Origin: Watersipora subatra
Lineage: Eukaryota > Bryozoa > Gymnolaemata > Cheilostomatida > Watersiporidae
Assembly (NCBI RefSeq): GCF_963576615.1
Contig: NC_088709.1
Span: 14,514,764-14,578,763, forward strand
Reading direction: 5' to 3'
Length of the DNA: 64,000 nucleotides
Shown here: in pieces, positions 22,511-34,700 of the stretch
Numbering within the stretch: position 1 is the stretch's first letter
How the letters are laid out: the number at the start of each line of letters is the position of its first letter
Notes under the pieces: model-generated
What the model saw: the letters and a program-made list of their open reading frames with translations, nothing else
Database searches by the model: none
What the model was told of the DNA's origin: nothing
Made by a program: the position numbers and the translations under genes

Positions 22511-23149
22511 GGCTAGTCATGGGGTACTGCTATATATGATGCTATATATTATAGCTGCACAATGATCGCGTTAATTAAACGATTAACGCGACTAATACAA
22601 ACAAAAGATTAACTGAGTTGGGCCAATTAATCTTCAATTAAAATGCAACCGAGGTGATGATCTTGATGTGGTTCCTTTCCTTTGTACTGTTTAGTACCAT
22701 ATGTTAGTAATACTAACGTAGCAGGTTACTACCATTTAATTTACTAACAAATAAATATTATGACAAGCAACACTTTCTTACCCATAAATTAAACCACAAT
22801 TATTTTGCACTCAACTATGAAAACACAGTGAGTCGCTAACATTAAACTTGTTTATACAATACAATGCACAAGCGCCGTGCCGATCTAGCCGTAAGCGGCC
22901 ATGTTGTTAGTTGTTTGAACATGTTTCTAGGTAATAGCAACAAAAGCGATTTCAGTATTATTTAATAACTTACAGTTTATTTTTGTTTATTTTTAAAAAC
23001 TTTCTTAAGTAAAATATACATGTATTTTCATTTTTCAAAAAAATCACAATCATGTTTCAGTTTCAGAATATTAGTAATATAAGATTGACACTTTATTGGA
23101 ACATAAAAGCAGAAAAATGTCTTCCACCTTAGGTAGCGCATTTCTGTAA

Positions 23150-23297
23150 GTTGTTGAAGGCATAAACAAAAAAGTGAAGTGCAGTATATGCCAGAAAGAA
23201 TTTGCTTACCAATACAGCACATCATCATTAAGATATATTTTAACTAATTCTCATCCTACCACGGAGAAATCATCACTAGCTGTCGCAGACAATAACT
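23150..23297 (+). pseudogene. BED-type zinc finger fragment of hAT transposase
   Basis: Reads VKCSICQKEFAYQYSTSSLR, then YILTNSHP and a stop. The two Cys and the last His of a BED finger are present. The first His position (LRYHL in the family) is Ile here, so zinc binding is probably lost. The start of the frame is open to a stop at 23147. Confidence 0.7.
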
Positions 23298-23304
23298 AAT
23301 ACTA

Positions 23305-23436
23305 CTGACTACCGGCACTACTGTCCCCTGTGAGCGGCTATTCTCTAAAGCTGGCAATATTGTATGTAGGAAGAGGGCATCTCTTTATTCAGATAATGTA
23401 AATATACTGTGCTGCCTCAACTCTTGGCTGACTTAA
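23305..23436 (+). pseudogene. hAT C-terminal dimerisation domain fragment
   Basis: Reads TTVPCERLFSKAGNIVCRKR followed by ASLYSDNVNILCCLNSWL and a stop, a close match to the conserved hAT C-terminal motif. It is separated from the BED fragment by only a few bases, showing deletion of the whole RNase H-like catalytic region. Confidence 0.82.
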
Positions 23437-23680
23437 TTATAAACTTTCATAGACAGTTTTCCTACTCATAATAATTATTACATTGTAACTTATGTACATT
23501 GTACATAACATGTACTGCTGCTAACAATTGTTTAAAACATAATTAATCTATCATATGTAGCTGTATTATTTGTTTTTGAATATGCAGGTTTTTGCTAGGT
23601 TAATTTTAAGATTAATCGAAAATTAACTGGTTCAGACCAGTTATTAATCGCGATCAATTTATATAATTGTTGTGCAGCTT

Positions 23681-23682
<2 letters not shown>

Positions 23683-23724
<42 letters not shown>
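23683..23724. repeat. (TA)n microsatellite
   Basis: TA tract between the hAT element and the minus-strand hammerhead element. TA tracts also flank the palindrome hammerheads. Confidence 0.92.
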
Positions 23725-23729
<5 letters not shown>

Positions 23730-23817
23730 TGGAGTAAAATTTTCACACAGAGTGCTAGATATTATAAAATAGAGCCTGTTATACAGAAACGGAAGTTTAC
23801 AACTTATGGTTAAAACA

Positions 23818-23868
23818 CTTTTATTACGAATAGTTTCATGCTCTGAAGGAGCAATCATCAGATAAAAT
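23818..23868 (-). ncRNA. Hammerhead ribozyme-like motif, minus strand
   Basis: Read on the minus strand: stem I TTTTAT, core CTGATGA (23861-23855), stem II TGCTC/GAGCA with loop CTTCA (the pair next to the core is a U-U mismatch), GAAAC (23837-23833), two-base-pair stem III AC/GT with loop TATTC, cleavage triplet GTA (ending at 23825), then stem I partner ATAAAA. All core bases are present. The minimal stem III and adjacent TA tract match hammerheads found in Penelope-type elements and retrozymes. The U-U pair may weaken it. Confidence 0.68.
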
Positions 23869-24059
23869 ATGTCAATCAACTACAGGTGTTTATATAATAG
23901 AGGTGAAGTAGCTAACAGATTGAAATGTTTAACTACATAGAGTCCATGGTCTTACTACGGCTTATGTCTTGTGGTTGCATAACAAGAATTTGTCTACATG
24001 TCTGTATGTAGATGACAGTTCATTTCGCCTGTTCAATGTAGCCAACTCAGGCATTCGAA

Positions 24060-24380
24060 TGATGTAAAACTTTTCTCACAAGCACAAGTTACATGTCTTA
24101 GTTGAACAGTTAAATGATGTTGCCTTTCTAACAATTCTCCATCTTATATTAAAATCAATGTTGTTCTCCTTCAAGCTCCATACGTATTTACTTAATTCGG
24201 TGCTAGATCGCTTTTGTGCACGTCTAAATGTTGACCACAAGTCAGCATCTTATTGTTCAAGATTGACTTGCAACAAAATTCACGTTACAGTTATTTGGTA
24301 TCAAAATATTCACCATGTCCTACACTGTTGTGTTGTGGATGCCAAATGCGTGGAAATGTGATTACAAGCCCTTAAAAGCT
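24060..24380 (-). repeat. Dispersed repeat, inverted copy of 26940-27110
   Basis: In reverse complement, segments such as gataccaaataactgtaa, gcaagtcaa and tgtaatcacatt line up with 26945-27075. Together they are an inverted pair around 2.6 kb of unassigned sequence. The plus-strand frame 24158-24361 has no recognisable product. Confidence 0.5.
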
Positions 24381-26140
24381 CAAAAACGAAAAGCCGCCGT
24401 AGATTGGAATCTGTTTATTTATTTGACGTATTCATTACAGTTTGGTTATCGTTTGGTCACGTGATGTTCTCACGTGTATTGAAAGGCCAATAAAAAGCTC
24501 ACTATAAAACATATCGTAGCACTAGTTTATGACAAACACTTCAGGTTTTACCGAAGTCCCCGTATCAAATATAGATGCTCGCTACTTTACAGTTTTGTTT
24601 CGGCATTATTCAATCGTCAAGTCGTAATCTGATCACGTGACCCAATACTTTGCAAATAATTTTTGCAGCACTTTTCGATTATCACAGGTAACCAACAGGC
24701 TCGTCATGATTATCAGACAATGATATGTACTCCTTCGAGCTGAAGTTAAAAAGTTTAACGATTTTTTATGGTAAGTTATGTCAAGGGAGAAATTTTAAAT
24801 AATTTAATTTATTATATTTATTTAAAATTTATTATAATAATGAATATAAAAAGTAGGCTAATAATAATAATTTGATATTTAAATAATAATATGAAATGTA
24901 CTGTTTTTGTGCGTTTCCTTTGAGTGAAATACTACAATGGTTCTATGGTTCTATGTGTAATAGTTAGCCTCTGGACCTTGAGTTCAATTTCTCCCAAGAC
25001 AAATTTTGACCGCAGACAAAGTGGCACTTCTGCCCACAAAAATCAGACTGTTGCTATACAGCAAAATTGAAATAGCAACTCAATCAATGGAGATGGGCAC
25101 TACTATAGTTATCCTTGCAATTTGTTTTGACAGTAAGGTGTTGCTGTAACGATGAGCCCAAATATCAAGTATTATTGAGATTACGAGGCCTACTATCTCT
25201 TGTGGGCAAATCTCTGCAGGTAATTATCTTATAATTGACAATAACACGCCAGTGGTTTGTTTCTAAGCGTCTGTGAACTCTATTTTCCTCCAAAGGTCAA
25301 AATAACAATTATTCTGTCAAGGCTTACTAGCTCAAGCAAAAATAACAATACGCTTATATACTTAGCCCTATTTGTTATGGCCTTACTAGGTTAAATGAGT
25401 ACGTATCTGTTAGGCGTGTAGCAGTAGCTCTTACTGTAAACAGGGGCGGCTGAGTTAGCTCTCTTCTCTCAGGGCTTTATGGCTTCCTGGCTTGCCACCT
25501 CTTTTTGGGTGAATCGTGTTTGTTGAGTCTATCCTCGGCAAGCTGATTGCTGCTGGCTCCTTGGCTATCTTGGGCTTATGTTAATCCTCCTATCTTGGCT
25601 CTTCTTTGCGGTTCCCCATTGCCGTCTGGCTCGCTGCCAGCTTCTCCTTTGCGGCTCCCCTTTGCCGTCTGGCTCGCTGCCAGCTTCTCCTGCTCTTCCC
25701 TTGATTTTGCCCCTCTTTTATACTTGTCCTTGAGCCATTGTCGAATGTCATTGGTTGGTTGTGTTTTACTTGCGGTTTTTGCGTAAACTTTTGTTTAATT
25801 TATATTTCAGATTCCTTGCGGTGAGCTAAAATTCCTTACTGTGGTTGGGATTCCATGACGACAAGCGAATGAGAAGTGAAAAATATTCTAAGTCCGGTAA
25901 CAAATTGTACAAAACTGGCCATAACTCAAAAACTAACAGTGACAGCATTATCAAATTATTTTTTACAGTAATCCTCGTCCTAAAACGCTACTAGCTAGCT
26001 AATTTATATGAAGCAAGAGAAACTATTATCATATTATGCCATTCTTTTTACAACCATTTCGTCAATATTTTCTCATAAAATACAATATCCGAGTTAATGA
26101 ATAATTATGCTATATTTTTTTACTGCTCTACAATACAACA
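24381..26140. other. Unassigned interval of the spacer
   Basis: No supported gene. From 25440 to 25790 the sequence is unusually C/T-rich and contains two adjacent near-identical copies of about 43 bp (25603-25690; gccgtctggctcgctgccag in each). The frame 25547-25786 is not recognisable. Confidence 0.4.
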
Positions 26141-26149
26141 TTTTCTAGA

Positions 26150-27122
26150 CTATAATGATGTTATAAGCTATAACTAAATATACTAAATAAAGCGTTGTAA
26201 ATAATTCTTTCACTGATGGCTGGTTGCTGATCTGGTGCACGCCGGCTGCTTCTTTGCTCCAACAAGTCTTAAATTTGGCTGGCTCCTGTAATATTGGCGA
26301 CATACCTCCATTTTTGCCTGATACTCTGTAGAGTTGTTTGCTTCGCTGAATATCCATTAATAATTGTTGTAGCGAGTTAGTCTCTTTCATATTAAGTGGT
26401 GTTGATCCATAATAATCGTGGTTTAGTAACAATTTTATGCTGTTTTTCATTCATTAAGCTCTTCATTATAATGGTCAGACAACTCCCAATCCAACTGATG
26501 TCCCTTATAATTGCTTTGCATCAGTTGTAATGGTTGGACAACTCCCATGCTTGATATTTCCAGCAGCACAGCAATTGCCATATATTTCATGTCTGCTTAT
26601 GGATGCATCACAGTGCTTGCTGCAATGTTTTGCAGCAGTTGTGGTATTAGGTGATCCCACAAATTATTATTTCTTTTGACTTTTGGTCATTTATTGTTTC
26701 AAACCCTGACAGCTATAAGATATCAGTGCTAAATGTGACAGCATTACAATGACGATAAAATAGACGCGTAAGAACAATAGACATGGTTTTATTGAATACG
26801 TGAAGTATATTTGTGAAAATATTTCGACGAATGAGATTGCATGAATGTGTAAACAGAAACCATCCTGTAACAACTACGTCCCATTTGAGCCGTTTTGGAA
26901 AGCGAATCCAAACTACAGCAGTCTCGTGTGGCTGCGATTAACTGTTCGTTTTTTGGCTTTTAAAAGCTTGTAATCACATTCCCATATATTTTGCAACTAC
27001 AACACAACGGAGTAAGACGGTGAATTTTATGATACCAAATAACTGTAATGTGAATTTTATTGCAAGTCAACTTTTAATAAGCTGATTTTTAATACCCGGA
27101 CAACGCCGGAAGGCACAGCTAG
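26150..27122 (+). mobile_element. tRNA-like/Helitron-like repeat, long copy 5
   Basis: The 3' end reads AATACCCGGACAACGCCGG then aaggcacagCTAG (27119-27122) followed by T. The upstream part near 26150-26430 resembles 57140-57370 (gttataagctata..., taaagcgttgtaaata), so a longer family member is likely. No coding content was recognised. Confidence 0.5.
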
Positions 27123-27159
27123 TATATATATATATTTAATATATAAATATATATTTTTT

Positions 27160-27592
27160 TTTTTTCAAAGTTTGTCGTGTGTCCGTGTGTTCGTCGGAAA
27201 TCCGGCTATAGATCTAAAAATCTTGGAATAAATATCCCGTACCGAAGAGGATTTGATCTTGGATCAAACCGTTCACCAGTTTTACACCTAGCCCAATAGA
27301 CTACGGAAGTCGAATTGCTAGCCTGCCAATATAAGGCATTATATCTGAGCAATACCTAACTGCTTTACGTATGACGCTGGTCATAGCAAAACGTCACGAG
27401 AAGCTGTTCACTCACATTATTAAACTGGCTAATAGCAAAACTTTCACTACTTCTTATTGTTTATAAGACAAAAAACTTTTCTCATGATATGTAGTTTGAA
27501 AGTTAGAATGTCAAATGTTGTTATATGCTAAATACAAATCAATTTTCTGTCCAAATACTCTTCAACCCGGCAACGCCGGGTTGCACAGCTAG
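27160..27592 (+). mobile_element. tRNA-like/Helitron-like repeat, copy 6
   Basis: Begins TCAAAGTTTGTCGTGTGTCC after a T tract. It has a tRNA-like segment (minus strand, 27235-27310, GATCAAATCC B box) and ends in a near-perfect hairpin AACCCGGCAACGCCGGGTT, then gcacagCTAG (27589-27592) and T. This is the cleanest copy in the window. Confidence 0.72.
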
Positions 27593-28773
27593 TATATATA
27601 TACACGTACATGTACATGTATATACAGACTGGAGGCTGTGCTCTAAAATAATTGCACTTGGTATTCATCAGGTAAACTTTCCTCATTTGTTGTGACTGTC
27701 CTAAAGAAAAAAATCAATTTGAAAGTTTGAAAACCTCTTTAACTTTGTTATGGGAGTACAAAGTTCTGACCAAAGGACAACCAAATTAAACTTCCTAACG
27801 AAAGCCTTAAAGGAGTGTTCGCAATGGCAAGACCTGAATTACCTATTTCCTGTTTTATCGTTCCATGATATGATGATTCAATTCAGGTTGAACATTTTTG
27901 AAAACAAAATAAATTAAATGTTACAATAATTAATAAGTTATTGTATAATCAAATAAAAGTTTTTATAAAATATTGACTCGAAGTATATTATTGCTAAAGC
28001 TTACCAACAAGGTAATAATTTTGTTCCCAAGTAGATCATCTACTTGTGTTTTTGAGTATGTTGGTCTTCTATATTTTATTTAATGACTGGAAGAACTCAA
28101 GCTACAGCAGTTAGGCTATATCCTAAATACAAACAAAGAAAGCATTTTGGTTGGTACATACTTTGTTAAGTGTGATCTCTTCAGTGCTGTCTCTTATTTT
28201 AGACAGCTTTACAAATAAAGTTTTATATTGAATGTCGTTGATTTCTATGGTCAATAGTACTAATCAGTTATCCAAGTATGCAGTCTGTTGATTCGGTAAG
28301 ATTGATTTCTTAACATACATATAGCAGTCAAGTTCACCTTCAATGGTACCTGCTGTATGTTGCCAGCAGTCTACAGTTTCATAATAATATTTGGAACTAA
28401 CTTCTCATTGTGGCAATTGAGGTATAAAAATATGTTTATGATTTTTACTGACCGTAATACAGCGGATGTCAGAAATAGTCCACACCAACTGGACTTGACC
28501 AAATTTATTTCAGTTGCCGTATATGCAATATATATTGTTTGTATATTCGTTTTTATACACAGTAGTAGAAGGAAGCGATTAGATGATTAAAGAATTTCTG
28601 CCAAAAATGTTAATATTAAATAATTTTATCATAATATTTGAGCTAGTTAAATCAACAACTTTTGAAATAAAACACTCATCTGCAATAATTCTAGATATAA
28701 TATGTGCGTGTCGTTAGAACAAAATTATAGTGGCAGTTTTCTTTGTGTTATGTTCCCTTTGCTGATCACTGTG

Positions 28774-31700
28774 TTAATTATCATTGTTCTGGTTTCTGGG
28801 CAGGGTGCTTGCAGGTGTGTCCAATGGTGTACCGGGCGTGTTTTCTTCAATAAGCCCTGCATCAGAAAGGATTTTTATGTGTGAAGAAACGTAGAAACTT
28901 CTGTGTACAATGCAAGAATTATATGCATGTGTTGAATGATATTTGCGTTTTTCTTTTTTAACTCATGAAAATACATTATCTTATGTCTCATACTCTGACG
29001 TATTTATATATGAAACTCTGTTACATATTACAACAAAATACTTGCAAAGTTAAAACAAAACTATGTTGTAAAAAGCCTATAGGAATATAGACTTTAAAAT
29101 GTAACCTAAAAAATAATCACTCTTCAGTTCTGTTCAATGAACAACAAAATAAAGTGAATACACTAAATGAAATAAAAACTTTAAATTAAGCCCCCAAAAG
29201 ACATCGATATACAATGCTTGCAGTTGATAAATTTGTAAAAGATCTAAAACTTTCTTGTTGTTGATATTTGTAAAGTTAGTAGTACACTTGACAACAAACT
29301 ATAGATACTTTGATTTCTGAACCAACCAGCATGAAGGATACATCATCTTTCCTAAACAACCAATAGTTGTTTTGTGTATTAGTTTGTATTGATTCGTTAG
29401 CTCAGGCTACAAAAACATTAATACCAAAGATATACCATTTATTATAGTGTTAAGGTTTGATCAGAGTTAGATCATAAATAATGAATGACATGCAATTTAA
29501 ACAAAAATCATTTTTAGGTTTATTGCAGCATACCTGGATTATAAATATCTTATTACGATTGTTGTAAACGCTTGAAATAAATGCTAAAAGGAAAACATGT
29601 TGATGCAGATGTGACTTTTGTAGAAACATTGACAACTTAAATACTACAAAGTTATAAAAATCTTGGATCAAAAAGGTTTTTTGGCATTAATTTTTGTTGT
29701 TAAATAAATAGACGCCTACCACTTCCTGATGAAGCTTCATGGCTTATTATTCTCTTTAGTAGAGTTTTGTAATACTTCAACCCTCCAGCAAACTGCTTTC
29801 TCGTAAAGTTGGAGCGATTACTGGTGAGGAGGACCAAGCAGCTTACGGCAGTTCCTAAAGCAATTAAGACAGTTATACAAGGGATGATATAACAACTGCA
29901 AAAAAAGCACATCAGTAGATGCTCAGCATTAGCGGTGAGAAGATTATTGGTCACTGAGTCTAGACAGTATCTCTGTTATTTCTATTTCTAATAATCAACT
30001 TTCGAACTTTGACTGGTCCCATAGCACTTCAGTTCACTCAAGCCATTATAGAGGATGACTCCCATTGCATGGATAATTTTAAACAATAAAACTAGCATAT
30101 TTATTATACTTGACTTTGACATATAATCTTTTATTTTTAAATATTGTGGATGTCTTCATAGGTTTGCAATTCAAGATCCATGACCAACCGGCTTTTGTGT
30201 GGTTTCTTCTAATGAGGTACTATCATAGGCATCCAATATAGAAGTGTATGAGATAAAACATACCCCACAAACTATTGATGACCAAAAGAAGCATCGCATT
30301 TCCAAATGTGATCGTCTGTGAAATTTGGGTCAGCCTGGTGATAAATAGAGACAAGGTGAGGAGAAGGTAGGCAGCCGCATATCCAGCCAATGGAACAAAA
30401 TACTCCTACAAACAGTAAGAGTTTGTAACGTATTTATCATCTGGTTAATTTCTACCAAACTTATTTGAGAAATATATGATTATACCACGCCTTAAATATA
30501 TGGCTTATTATATCTTTGATTATTATATCTTGTATCAGTAACTCTGTCTTAGCATTCAAGCATGGCATATAAGTAGTATAAATTCAGTATATTGTTATTG
30601 TGTCAAAAACAAACAATGTTATAGCATCTGCTCTTCATAAATGTTGGCGAAGAGCAACTTAATGAAATAAAAGAAAACTTGCATCGAGAACCTTATAAAG
30701 CTAGTGAAATTAGATTTAAAGTGCTCTGAAAATAATTATTATAGTAATTGTCGCCATGTTTACCTCCAGGCAAAATAGACCAAAGTTTTGCAAGAGACTC
30801 ATTGGTATCCAAGTGCGTTATAATGAGCCAACTCTTTTCGTAATGGATTAGCTTAAAGTTAATCTTAGGTTTTGTGGAAACCCTATGCTGAGAGGAAACT
30901 CAGTATAGAGTTTTCGTGTGGGAGTACTTCCTTACTTTTAGCTGCTGGCTATTGGTTTCTGTCAGGCTTCTGTTTCTGTCTGACCTTTTCCGAGTTTTCC
31001 AAATAACATAGCTAAATGTTCCAACCATTCCAATGTCTACAATTATGGCTGGAGCAAAATATCTACAACATAAAACATAGTTTATTGAACACAAATATTA
31101 TAATCAGATCATAGTTAGGCTGTGTCAAGGTTTAATGTTCCGCAGTGCTCTGTTTTGTTAATTGTATCCAAGAAGAGCAAGATTTTCAAGCTTGTTGTTG
31201 TCTGAAAGCATTTATAAGTATATCTTTAAAATTCATTTCATGTAAGACTTATTTTGTAGTTGGTGAACTGGAGAGACATTTGATTGTACTGAAAGTGTTA
31301 AATTTACTAAAAATGTCTGCATTTGACTGAATATGTATAACTAAAGGTATAGAACAATGACAGATGTTAGGATTATGTCAGACTATTTTCTATGGTATTT
31401 TGTCAATTAAGCAAAAGGGAAATAGGTTTTAAAAACATTATCGACTCACAGTAATATGCGAAAGACGTTGCCAGTGGTTGAGGAAGAGATCCAACAAAAT
31501 GCAGCCGATAGCTTATAGTCGTCTGTGAACAGTGGTACGCACGCGACTATGGCAGGTAGTAGCCATCCCAAAACTGTGTAGAGTCTGAATGAATTAAGAT
31601 CATAATCCAGTAAATATAAAGCTTGAGTAAGTATAATCACAGCTGCTAAATCATAGTTTTTTTGTCAAACATGCAAGGTTTTTTTTACCACTTTTCAACG

Positions 31701-34700
31701 TCAAAAATAAATTGTGAAACCTTATTGAGAAAGGCCTTTAATAGGGAGTAAACTACACTTACTTTTCATGTTTTGAAGTGTGTTTCTCCTTGATCATGAT
31801 AAAGTAAACAAAGATGGTCAGATTGCAAATCCAGATCATTTCAGCAAAACCTGTTAAAGGAAAATGTATAAAAAATAACTTTTAAAAATTTTTTTCAGAA
31901 CATATATGCAAGTTTTGAAAATACAAAAGCAAACTTCAAAATAATTTAAATTATCATAACTTTGATTGATATCTCACAGAAAAATTGGAGGAAGAATCCT
32001 TGAGCACGACAAGAAGGTGTCCCAGAATCTTCCGGTCTTCCAGAAAACTGTAATATATTTAGCAACTGTCAGTGAACCACTTCAACTGAAACTTTCTAAA
32101 TAAAGAAATATCAACACATATTACTTCGCTTGTCTCTCTAAAATGGAATATATAGCAGGATGATACATGAGATAATCCGTTGACTGAATCATATTGTCAG
32201 ACTCACTTGCAGACTTAAAGAGACAGTGGTAGATTAGTAGACAAGTATTGTATGCTGTTAGGAACAGCAATAACATTCACACTACATCTAGCTAGCTGTG
32301 ATTAATTACATTTGTCAAACATAAAATCTCAATTTCATTTAAAAACATTTTTGGTGATGGCTTTTTAGAATATATTTATTTGTTATTATCATATATATAT
32401 ACTAGGTGATTGCTCGGCGTTGGCCGGCTAATAAAAGTCTTTGCACAGAAAATTTATTTATATTTAACATATAACAATAGTTACCATTCTAACTTTCAAA
32501 CTTCATATCATGCAAAAAATGTTTTGTGCAGGTCAAATAAATTGACAAACAAAATAAAACAACCATAAAAGTGTTTAAATGTAAATGTGAAATAATTAGC
32601 AAGTAATAGCTAAATTAAGTCTGCTACGTTAAGCTAAATTAATTTTGCTACGATTACATTAGAAAATGATTTGGTAATGATACAATTAATACGAACTGAG
32701 AAAAAAAATAAAAATTCTGAATATGTTGAATTAAGAATATCATTTTGTGCATAGAAGTGTGTGTGTATAAAAAAGGTTACTGTTCTAGCAGAAGCTATCC
32801 ATCAAAACTTTGAATACGATGATACCAGTACTTCTTGATACTGGTACAAATGTAAAAATGAGATATAGGAGTGTCTCTGTCTGGTACTTTATCTGACCGA
32901 ACGGTGAGAAAATGGAGAGGCTGTTCCTACTCAATATAATACAACTGTCCGCGTGAAAAGTATTAGTAATTTAGCAATTTAGCAATAGAACCTTACAAAA
33001 ACCGGAAATAGACGTCCACGACGATGTGAAAAAGTATTGTGTTTCATAGAGTTTCAATTATTACGTCATTTAGTGTATGAAATCGGGAAAAGTAACGGCT
33101 TTGAGTCGTAAGAGCCTTTGTGGTCTGGTGGTTAGACAATTGGATTGTAAACCTGCAGTTGCAATAACCAAGAGATCAATTCGGGTGAGATGTGAGATTT
33201 AAATTCAAGATTATAATGACTATAGATGGACAGAAATCCAAACCAATGATGACAGATGACAAACTTGATAAATATATAAATAAGATATATAAATCTGAAA
33301 GTTTATTGACTTTCATCGTCTGTCATTACCTGTCTGTCCAGCTATAGTTATTAAAATCTTAAAATGAAAAGCTTTGTGCTGGATATGAACTCACAAAGAT
33401 TGCAGTAACCAGTTTCTAAATGCTGTCTAACCACAAAACTATGCGGTTTTTACAATGCTATCGCTCATACCATATACTGTAAGCACTCCTACAATGTGTG
33501 TGCGTGCGCGCGTGTGCGTGTTTGTGTGTTTATTTTCATCAACAGAAACAATACAGAAAAATAAACTGCATATTAGTAAATATACCAGGTTAAATACAAA
33601 TTAGTGAAAAAACGAAAAACTATAGCAAAATTCACTCAACCTGAGCACGAGATAATGATGATGGAGCCATAGGTGCACTGTAGCCCAGCTAATGTCGCGC
33701 AAGCCCCAACAACAGCCAACAGCAGCAGAACAAAGGCAGGCCTCAGCCCACCCCGGTCAAAAAGACAGGAGATATCATTTTACTTGTTTTTCAAGGTCAA
33801 ATTTGTTTACAATTTTCTTCAATCTGTCAGGTAGGTTATTCCAATAAAGGGTTGTTTGATATTGAATAGTTTTTTGCCCAGCACTAGATGTAAATAAGGG
33901 AATATGAAGATTTAGAAGAGAGTGACGAGTGCTATAGGAGTGTGGTGGTCCTCCATTCCCAGATGAATGAAATACAGTATGACCCCTTAGCAGCAGCTTT
34001 AACGTATACAACTTATCTATTGGTAAAATATTAGTTTGAGTAAACAATTCTTTTAATGGATAGTCAAAGGGTTTATGACATATAATTCACACTAGCTTTT
34101 TCTGAAAGACTTTAATTTTATTTAAAAATATGTCAGGTGAGTTGTCCCAAGATTCGAGGCAGTGAATAAGTTTAGAATTCACTATGGAGTTATATAATGT
34201 AATCATTATTTCTCGTGGGAAGTACTTTGATAACCTATAGAAAAGTCCAACCGCTGGACGAAGGTCCTTTAGTATGTTAGATATATGAGTAGACCAATTC
34301 AGATTATTATTCATTATCATGTGAAGAATCCATTCTAGAAACGTTTACTCTATAGTAAATTTACATTATAAGAACAGTAAAATACATGTAAACTGCCTCA
34401 TCCGTTCCAAGATCTTTCCAAACTCGCCCCTGTGGCCATGCAAAACAGGAAAAACTTTACTTAACTATTTTAATTTGTAGACTGTACCGTAACTGCAGTA
34501 TTATTGGTTTGCATTGGCAACTTTTCTCCTTAATATGATCAATATCCTGATTTTATAGACCGATATTGCGGTAATTTTACAACAAGTTGATGGGAACTGC
34601 ACACTTTCGACGTTTATTCACAACGATTTGCCTATTTTTTCTAAACAGCAAAGTCTATTCTGCAAATTAAAACTAATAACAAATATTTTGTACATATACA

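Larger units (their letters stand above)
22550..23682 (+). mobile_element. Internally deleted hAT (ZBED-type) transposon
   Basis: Inverted ends TATAGCTGCAC and TAAAGCTGCAC bound a 1,133-bp element flanked by an 8-bp direct repeat CTATATAT (22542-22549 and 23683-23690), the hAT target-duplication size. The repeat lies beside a TA tract, so chance matching is a caveat. Subterminal sequences repeat ttaatcg/cgattaa blocks. It keeps two ends of a transposase: a BED finger (23150-23297) and the hAT dimerisation domain (23305-23436). The catalytic middle is missing. Confidence 0.85.

Noticed and set aside
22248..22511. Plus-strand 87-residue ORF
   Set aside because: Shadow of the minus-strand retroelement tail, which has clear family motifs.
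25547..25786. 79-residue hydrophobic ORF
   Set aside because: It spans a C/T-rich tract with a 43-bp internal duplication; no homology recognised.
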